A program made the position numbers and the translations under genes. From Dichetophora obliterata (taxonomy: Eukaryota; Arthropoda; Insecta; Diptera; Sciomyzidae): a stretch of 64,000 bases of DNA. Of this stretch, positions 58,015 through 64,000 are shown piece after piece. Location of the stretch: contig OY986438.1 of assembly GCA_963920525.1 (NCBI GenBank), positions 181,664,888 to 181,728,887 on the forward strand, given 5' to 3'. The notes beneath the pieces are model-generated. The model was not told the DNA's origin. It saw only the letters and a program-made list of their open reading frames with translations, and made no database searches. Position 1 is the stretch's first letter. The number at the start of each line of letters is the position of its first letter.

Positions 58015-58957
58015 CAGGGTTGTCCATATTCGAAGCGCCCATCTGGCAACACTGTAACTTTCCGCAGTGATGCCAAATCGACTAATGACATACCGCGTTT
58101 GAAGCGTCATTCCAAGCAAATGTTTACAATGGAACAGTACACGCCACGCGAACGCTCTAAAATTGTTGAAATTTACATTCAACAAAACAAGTCAATAGTG
58201 AAAACTCAACGTGCTTTCAAAAAATGAGCGATGAAGCTCATTTTCAGTTGAACGGAACGGTAAACAAACAAAATTGCCGTATTTATGCCACTGAAAATCC
58301 ACAAGAGATTCAAGAGGTACCTCTTCACGATGCAAAAGTCACTGTTTGGTGCGGCGTTTGTGCTAAAATGCTCATTGGGCCGTTCTTTTTCGAAGATGAT
58401 AATGGCCACAGAGTTACTGTCAATTAGGAGCGTTATCGCGATATGATAAACAATTTTTTCATGCCAATCGTTCGTCGAAAGCGTATCAGGCACTACTGGT
58501 TTCAACAAGACGGCGCGCCACCACACATAAGCCGCACTGCAATCGATTTTTTGAAGCAATTGTTCCCTGGCCGTTTGATGTCAAAAAATGGTGATTTCGA
58601 TTGGCCGCCAAGATCACCAGATTTAACGCCTCCAGACTTCTTTTTGTGGGGTTATTTGAAATCAAAGGTTTACGTCAACAAACCAAAGACCCTAGAAGAG
58701 CTGAAAACCAACATCCGTCAAGAAATAACCGCCATTCCCATCGAAATGTTGAAGAAAACCATGGAAAATGCTGCAAAACGGGCACAATATGTCGTAGAGG
58801 CCAATGGCGACCATTTACGAGATATCATATTCAAGAAATAATGTAAGCAAATCTACTTGAACCCAATTAAATGATTTTCATAACGAACAGACAAAAAATT
58901 GTGGTTTCTTTGATTTATGTAAAAATAAAATGGGCGCTTCGAATATGGACAACCCTG
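58015..58957 (+). mobile_element. DD41D mariner (rosa-like), internally deleted
   Basis: Perfect 28-bp TIRs beginning CAGGGTTGTCCATATTCGAA, TA on both sides (58013-58014 and 58958-58959), 943 bp. The single transposase frame lost its middle N-terminal part, which explains the short length. Confidence 0.93.
58129..58838 (+). pseudogene. DD41D mariner transposase, deleted and interrupted
   Basis: Begins MEQYTPRERSKIVEIYIQQN (58129) and TQRAFKK, then a stop and a jump at about 58222 straight to MSDEAHFQLNG, which holds the first catalytic Asp; most of the DNA-binding domain is missing. VTVWCGV follows, then an in-frame TAG at 58424-58426. HYWFQQDGAPPHIS holds the second Asp, and WPPRSPDLTPPDFFLWGY the third; exactly 41 residues lie between those two Asp. 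The C-terminus ends HLRDIIFKK at 58838. Conserved sequence outside the lesions points to a fairly recent copy. Confidence 0.92.
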
Positions 58958-58959
58958 TA

Positions 58960-59270
58960 CTTCTCATTCAAATAGCTGTAGTCGCGGCTAAAGAAGTTGT
59001 ACCTTAAAAAGGCTACAAAATGTCTTTCAGAAAAGAAAATTTAGCATTGCCTGTTTTAAAAAAACATCTCCTGCGAGTTGCTTTTAGAAAACAATTCTCT
59101 TGAGTAGCAGCTCCCACTAGATAACAGTACACTGAACAAAAATACACTTGTTTTAAATTTCTCGTAGAAGTGTCTAGTAACTATTTTATTCATACATATT
59201 TTAAAAACATGATACAATAATTATAAAATAGCATTAACAGTTGTTTTTGAAAATAACTCTTGTAAACTAA
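58960..59270. other. No gene seen
   Basis: Short AT-rich spacer between the mariner and the Helitron-like element. Confidence 0.5.
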
Positions 59271-59566
59271 TCTATATATATAAAAATGGTGTGAAAAATG
59301 TATCGTAATTCATCAATTGAGAACGGCTGGGCCGATTTTGCTCAAATATTTTTCAGTTTTTTGTAATTGCCAGGAAAAGGTTTTTACGAAAGAAAATTTT
59401 GGGAAAACACTCTGTAAAATTCGGGTAATTTAAAAAATCGAAAATAGATTTTTTTGTATGGAATTTTGTGTGAAATTGTACCGAATTGGCTTTTGGAATG
59501 GAAAAATAGGAAATTCTTAGTGGAAAGCCGGTCTCTGGCAGGACAATGTCTGCGGGAGAATACTAG
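59271..59566 (+). mobile_element. Short complete Helitron-like element (296 bp)
   Basis: Begins TCTATATATATAAAAATGG after A and ends GAGAATACTAG before T, fitting A|TC...CTAG|T. A small stem-loop (GCAGGAC-AAT-GTCTGC) lies about 15 bases before the 3' end, as in Helitrons. The interior has the GGCTGGGCCGATTTTGCTCA block common in such repeats. No coding. Confidence 0.75.
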
Positions 59567-59773
59567 TATAAGCTTAAAAAAGAGATCACTCACAATTGGT
59601 CATTGTCAATAAGTGAAAACATAAACAATGTTGATAATGGTGAAGTAAGAAAAACACACCAATTTCAGCAGTTGCAGATGCATAGGGACGAATAGAAATA
59701 AATATTCATTAAAAAACTTTTCGAACAAATCACACACGATTTTTTTTACCAAAGTTTAATTGTTTATTTAAGT

Positions 59774-60035
59774 GCACAACAATTGAAGCGTTCTCGCGAA
59801 TAACGTTCTCGCGAATAATAATGTTCACTTTGATTCATTTTACAAGCACTTTTATTAATTTTTATAAATTTTTTTTGGCTATGCGATAAAAATACCCCAA
59901 ACTGCTTAACTACTCACTCACTTGTGTTTGTATATTATATAAAAGAGTGATTCTAACAGGTATTCGCAAAAACAAAACACTAAAAAAATGTCGTTTACAA
60001 CGTTATTCGCAATTATGCTTCAATTGTTATTGAAT
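59774..60035. mobile_element. MITE with ACAATTGAAGCG ends
   Basis: AACAATTGAAGCGTTCTCGC then GAATAACGTT at 59775 recurs inverted at about 60033 (AACAATTGAAGCATAATTGC then GAATAACGTT). GTTCTCGCGAATAA is doubled on the left side. No coding. Confidence 0.6.
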
Positions 60036-60055
60036 TTTTATAATCGCCCCATCAT

Positions 60056-60252
60056 GAATAATTCGATTCGCGCGGAATCGGAAAAGTGAGTTTTCATTTT
60101 TAAGATAACAAATAAAGACATCACATATTTTTTTTACACTTATGAGTATTGACGATTGATGAACAAATTTACATTAAAAATTTCCAAAATGGTCTTGAGC
60201 TTTATACTAAAAATAAAAACTCAGTTTTCTGATTCCGTGCGAAAAATTATTG
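60056..60252. mobile_element. MITE, ATCGGAAAAGTGAGTTTTCA family, copy 2
   Basis: Same inverted ends and interior as 42487-42695, including GATTGATGAACAAATTT and TTAAAAATTTCCAAAATGG; the outer part GAATAATT...CGCGCGGA also pairs with the right end. Confidence 0.75.
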
Positions 60253-60318
60253 CATCTGATTTTTTTATTTTATTTTTTTTTGACACTTGTTTCAATTTTC
60301 GCTTTGTTTGTACCAGTT

Positions 60319-60475
60319 TACACTAGCTTCACTCAACCGACTCACCGAATGTCAAATCAAAGTTAGTAGCAAAAATAATTAAATTTTTAATACTCTTGCT
60401 TCACTTTTTTCACCTTCCCACTTCCTTATCTCTTCTGTAAACGTCAAAGTGAGTCGGTTGAGTGAAGCTAGTGTA
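60319..60475. mobile_element. Hairpin MITE, TACACTAGCTTCACTCAACC arms
   Basis: 27-bp perfect inverted arms at 60319-60345 and 60449-60475, with further weak pairing (ACCAGT/ACCAGC) outside. The 103-bp loop has no feature. Confidence 0.75.
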
Positions 60476-60479
60476 GACC

Positions 60480-61125
60480 AGCACTTTCACTAACACCTGT
60501 TTTTGACAGGAGTTGTTTTCTTTTTGGAGAAGAGAAAATAAGCTAATGCCAATGCTACCTGGTGACTTATACCATGTTTTAAAAATATCTGCACGGTTAG
60601 AAATCTTGGAATAAATTTTAATACAAGCAAAGAATTATAGAGATTTTTTTAAATACAAAAATTATTAATCTTAATACTTCTCAATGGATTACAAAATTTT
60701 TTAATTTATTTTGTTTTACTTTTTAATACAGTTCAAATATTACAACAATAATTTATACCCTTGGAATCTATTTGATACTATAGTGATTAATTTATTAAAT
60801 TTTTAAAACATGCTGTACTATATTTCAATAAAATTTTGTATTAAATATGAATACAATTTAATTATTACAACGATTTATTATACTTTTTGGAATTATAATG
60901 ATACTATGGTTCATATTGTAATTAACTTTTAATACAAAATCAGTATTAAAAATTAAGACGAACTGAGCATTCGATTTCAATACATATTTTTATTAAAATT
61001 ATTACAATTGAAAGTTTTCTATATGAAATTATTAATTATTATTATGTTAATTTTCTATGATTTAAATACAAATTCTAAATGTTTGATAGTTTAAATCATA
61101 GCTTAAAATCGTTTATTAAGGTTTA
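60480..61125. other. AT-rich, possible decayed tandem repeat
   Basis: TTTGATACTATAGTG (60770) and AATGATACTATGGTT (60897), with matching upstream TTACAAC, suggest a decayed repeat about 125 bp apart. No gene seen. Confidence 0.4.
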
Positions 61126-62417
61126 CACTCAGAAAAAACACCTATCTTTTTAAGATAAAAACTTTCTCTATTTTCGATAATAGAAATTTTCTTTATTTCA
61201 AATAAAATTTACTTCAATTATAATAAATTTTCACATATTCAAAGAAATATTTCTTTCCTTGTGGGAAATGAAAATATATCATGTTTCTAATAATGATAAG
61301 TATTTTTCTCTCACTGAAAAAATCTAATTTATAGAGAAAAATTTATAGAAACTGAAAAATATTCTCTATTGTTGATAAATAATTCACTATGCGAAATATT
61401 TTCTTCAATAACAACAAATCCTTTCTCAAAAATCAAAAGGGCTTCCTCTCAAAAATCGATATATTTTTCTTATATTGAATGAGGTACGATAAAAATAGAA
61501 AGCGTCAGAGCAATTGATTGATGTTGTGAAAAGCAAGTGTTGCATATTCTGCATATTATGACGACTGTTCCTTCGAAAGGTTTTTTTTTTACTTAACATA
61601 GCTACACAAAAAAGACGTTGTTTATTACTATTGTTTCTTTGGACGCATTTACAAAATCGTTTTTCAGAATAAATTTCTGGAATATTTATAAAGAGTCCTG
61701 AAAAACAATGCCATAACAATAATTCTGCCTCTTAACACATTTTTAACTAATATTTTTAAAACCGAATCATAATTTGATATTAATACTTGTACTTTGCGTA
61801 GAACTGAGTTAAGACAAATGTTAAGTCGCAATTGTGGATATACTTCTGTGTTTTAAAGAAAAATGTACGCAATAAAGAAATATGTTGTATCAATGTTAAG
61901 AAAAAATATATTTATTTTAAAGAGAGTGTTATTTTTTGTGAGAAACTATAAACGCAACTTAAAGAAAACATTTATTAAAATTAGATAAATACATAAATAA
62001 ATTTGTTGCACTATTAAAATAATAATTATATATTAAGTATTTTATGTTATTCTAAGTATTCAATTCTATGTTAACTGTTGATTATGCATATAATTCTGTT
62101 GTTCTGTTAAAAGATCTCCTGTATCTTATTGTACTAATTAATATCTAATAAATATGAAATATTTCTCTGTTTTCGGGAAAAATTTACACAATAAAGAAAA
62201 CGGTTGAACGTATTATAAAGAAATATTTTTCTATTAAAGAGAAAGTCTCTTTTATTAATGAGAAAATATTTCTCATTTTTATGGAAGCTTTTTGCAATTT
62301 TTAGGGAATTTTCGGGATCACATTTAGATAAAAGCATTCTCTGGAGCAAAGTCAATGCCATTTTTCACTTAATATGATGCCTTTTTTCTCATATTCCTAT
62401 AAACTTTTTTCTGAGTG
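61126..62417. mobile_element. CACTCAGAAAAAA-ended element rich in GAGAAA
   Basis: Inverted ends CACTCAGAAAAAA at 61126 and 62417, flanked by TA (61124-61125 and 62418-62419), 1292 bp. Near both ends are many TTTCTCTATT/AGAGAAAATATTTCTC words (61160-61200, 61310-61400, 62160-62280). No transposase seen. Confidence 0.7.
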
Positions 62418-62579
62418 TAGAAATCGAAAAATAGTACTCGAAGAATCGCTTTCTGATTTTTTTTGTTTTATGACGTTTCTACAAATATTGCTTAGCTAAA
62501 CAAAAATTGTTGTTTTAGTATTGCTTATTACAACGCAAAAATAATTTCTTTTTTTTTTATTTATTAAATAAAAAAATTT

Positions 62580-63155
62580 TTATTTTGTAAAAAATATCAG
62601 GTAGAACCGACTATCAAAATGTATCGAGGAATGCTTCACTTCAAATAAGTTCTGACAACCGGATGTTAAAACTGCTGTCAAATTTGTAATAAAAACTGGT
62701 ATACAGATGGCATGCTGCCAGAAAGACCACATGCAGAACATCCGGCTCTGGTAAACGATGCGCATTAAGCGATTCTGCGACCAAATCTAAGCTAAGGCCA
62801 ATAACTGATGGAAGAGTGGCAAAATCGCACAGAGAGTTGGAAAAAATATTTTAATGTGATGCCAAATCAGTGAACAAGTATCTTTTATCAATGAAAATCC
62901 AAAAAAAATTGTAAAAGTAAGCCAATGGTGGCAGAAGCTCAAAAATCTGTCCAAAAAGAAGGTTTGACCAATTTGGTAAAATATATTTATTTCGCAAAAA
63001 ATTACGTGTATGGATATGAATAAAGATGAACGTGTATGCATTATGGATAAGTAGTCATATTTCACATTAGATGGTAATAAGTGGCAGCACTTTTTTGAAG
63101 GCAACAAGCGCGTAGAAGACGAAGTGAACTATTTGGACCATTGTATAAGCAATTA
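62580..63155 (+). pseudogene. Degraded Tc1/mariner-superfamily transposase
   Basis: Fragments in shifting frames: SGKRCALSDSATKSK, RPITDGRVAKSHRELEK (an HTH-like region), then RVCIMDK followed by a stop and SYFTLDGNKW near 63030-63085, which resembles the first catalytic Asp block of IS630/Tc1/mariner enzymes, then VEDEVNYLDHCISN. No TIR was recognised. The call rests on motif resemblance only. Confidence 0.5.
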
Positions 63156-64000
63156 AATTTTCGAGCTTATTTTTTCAACTTTGGATCCCTACAACTTGTA
63201 AACTAGATGAGAGCGGCCATTAATTTTTTCACATTTGGAATTTGAAATTAGTATATGTGCTCCATGAAAAAAGTGCAAAAATTAGTTTAAGTTAAAAGTA
63301 AATTATTCCGAAATGTTTATACAAATTTTCTAATTTTTTAGGCTCAAAAGTGACATATTCCCAATTGGGGTTAAGTCACCTTTTAAGAAGTGACATAACC
63401 CCTAAGTAAAAAAATAGAGTTTTTGTCACTAAATAAGGAGAGACTTAATTCCAAAATTAAAAATTGGAGTTATGCCACTTGGGGCTATGTCAGGGTACCT
63501 AATACGTACCCTAAAAAATAGGACTATAAAATGCTTAGGTTAGGTTAAGGTAATGGTTGTAATGGAATTCCCAAACGTGTTAACTACGATTTTACGATAT
63601 CGTTATTTAGCGAAAACTGTCATTTTCTATGAATTTTGGGAATTCCACTACTGGTCTCTATACCAGCCCACTTAGACCAGGTTATTGCTCCGTTGCGCTA
63701 CCACAGAAGGAAAAAAGAGAGTTAATACAGTGAAATGATATGTAGGATGTTTTGAGTGTGGTAGATAACTGTAGAAACATTTTATATTCAAGATGAGGCA
63801 AGTGTTACATCTTTATCTGAGTCATATCAAGTTACTTACTGATTCGTCATGGGTCCTTGGCCCCATCAACTTCTACAGAAGCGTTGGCTTCTTTGGCTCT
63901 AACAGTACTAAATGTCCATCATTTTTATACATACGTTGCTTGAAAGAAAGTTCTTTTATGGTAATATTTCGATGCACACTTAACATAAATGCCAAAGACA
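63156..64000. other. No gene seen, small palindromes
   Basis: GGGGTTAAGTCAC (63367-63379) pairs with 63390-63402 with one mismatch, and related words recur to 63490. TGGAATTCCCAAA (63563-63575) is perfectly inverted at 63635-63647. TTAGGTTAGGTTAAGG at 63536 resembles a CCTAA-type LINE tail on the minus strand. Confidence 0.5.
63645..63705 (-). repeat. Possible tRNA-derived SINE head
   Basis: On the minus strand GTGGTAGCGCAACGGAGC is box A-like, with a poor box B (GGTATAGAGACC) about 30 nt on. Weak. Confidence 0.25.

Overview
This is AT-rich intergenic DNA of an insect, most likely a dipteran fly. I found no host gene. Almost everything recognisable is transposable-element material: RTE and jockey/I-like LINEs, Tc1, mariner, rosa-like DD41D and pogo DNA transposons, Helitron-like repeats, many inverted-repeat (MITE/foldback) elements, and tandem arrays. 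The dipteran assignment rests on this mix (notably DD41D mariner and LINEs with CCTAA-type 3' ends) and is an inference; no species marker is present.

Layout. 1-3.3 kb: an old LINE split by a 5'-truncated RTE insertion with a 15-bp target-site duplication, then a foldback MITE. 3.3-8.6 kb: mostly unannotatable, with one TTA-flanked MITE. 8.65-9.47 kb: the 3' end of an RNase H-bearing LINE. 12.2-13.9 kb: two Helitron-like units. 16.9-21.6 kb: a dead Tc1 element split by a younger element that carries the only long intact coding region here, a predicted three-exon, 730-residue transposase-like protein on the minus strand. 21.6-22.5 kb: a LINE fragment and a minisatellite. 26.9-27.8 kb: a TAA-flanked DNA transposon remnant. 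30.7-31.8 kb: a deleted mariner. 32.7-35.9 kb: a perfect hairpin, a MITE that abuts an A-B-A-B higher-order tandem array, and a MITE with a tRNA-like centre. 39.9-41.1 kb: an unusual foldback element made of short GAAATAACGCCC-type repeats with a 9-bp target duplication. 42.3-46.5 kb: a pogo-like MITE, then a frameshifted pogo transposon sitting in one arm of a large palindrome. 48.15-51.15 kb: a TIR element carrying two nested MITEs. 51.75-55.55 kb: a 3.8-kb foldback whose arms act as empty-site controls for two retroinsertions. 55.6-57.4 kb: three different tandem or motif arrays. 58.0-59.6 kb: a DD41D mariner and a short complete Helitron-like element. 59.8-64 kb: several MITEs, a GAGAAA-rich TIR element and a degraded transposase.

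The nesting gives relative ages: the Tc1, the split LINE, the large palindromes and the CCCAGCAG element are older hosts, and the RTE, the 730-residue element, the pogo element and the small retroinsertion are younger. The elements do not form an operon-like system. The best candidate for something undescribed is the intact 3.1-kb element at 18379-21509, with paired inverted motifs at both ends. The GAAATAACGCCC foldback and the A/B satellite come next.
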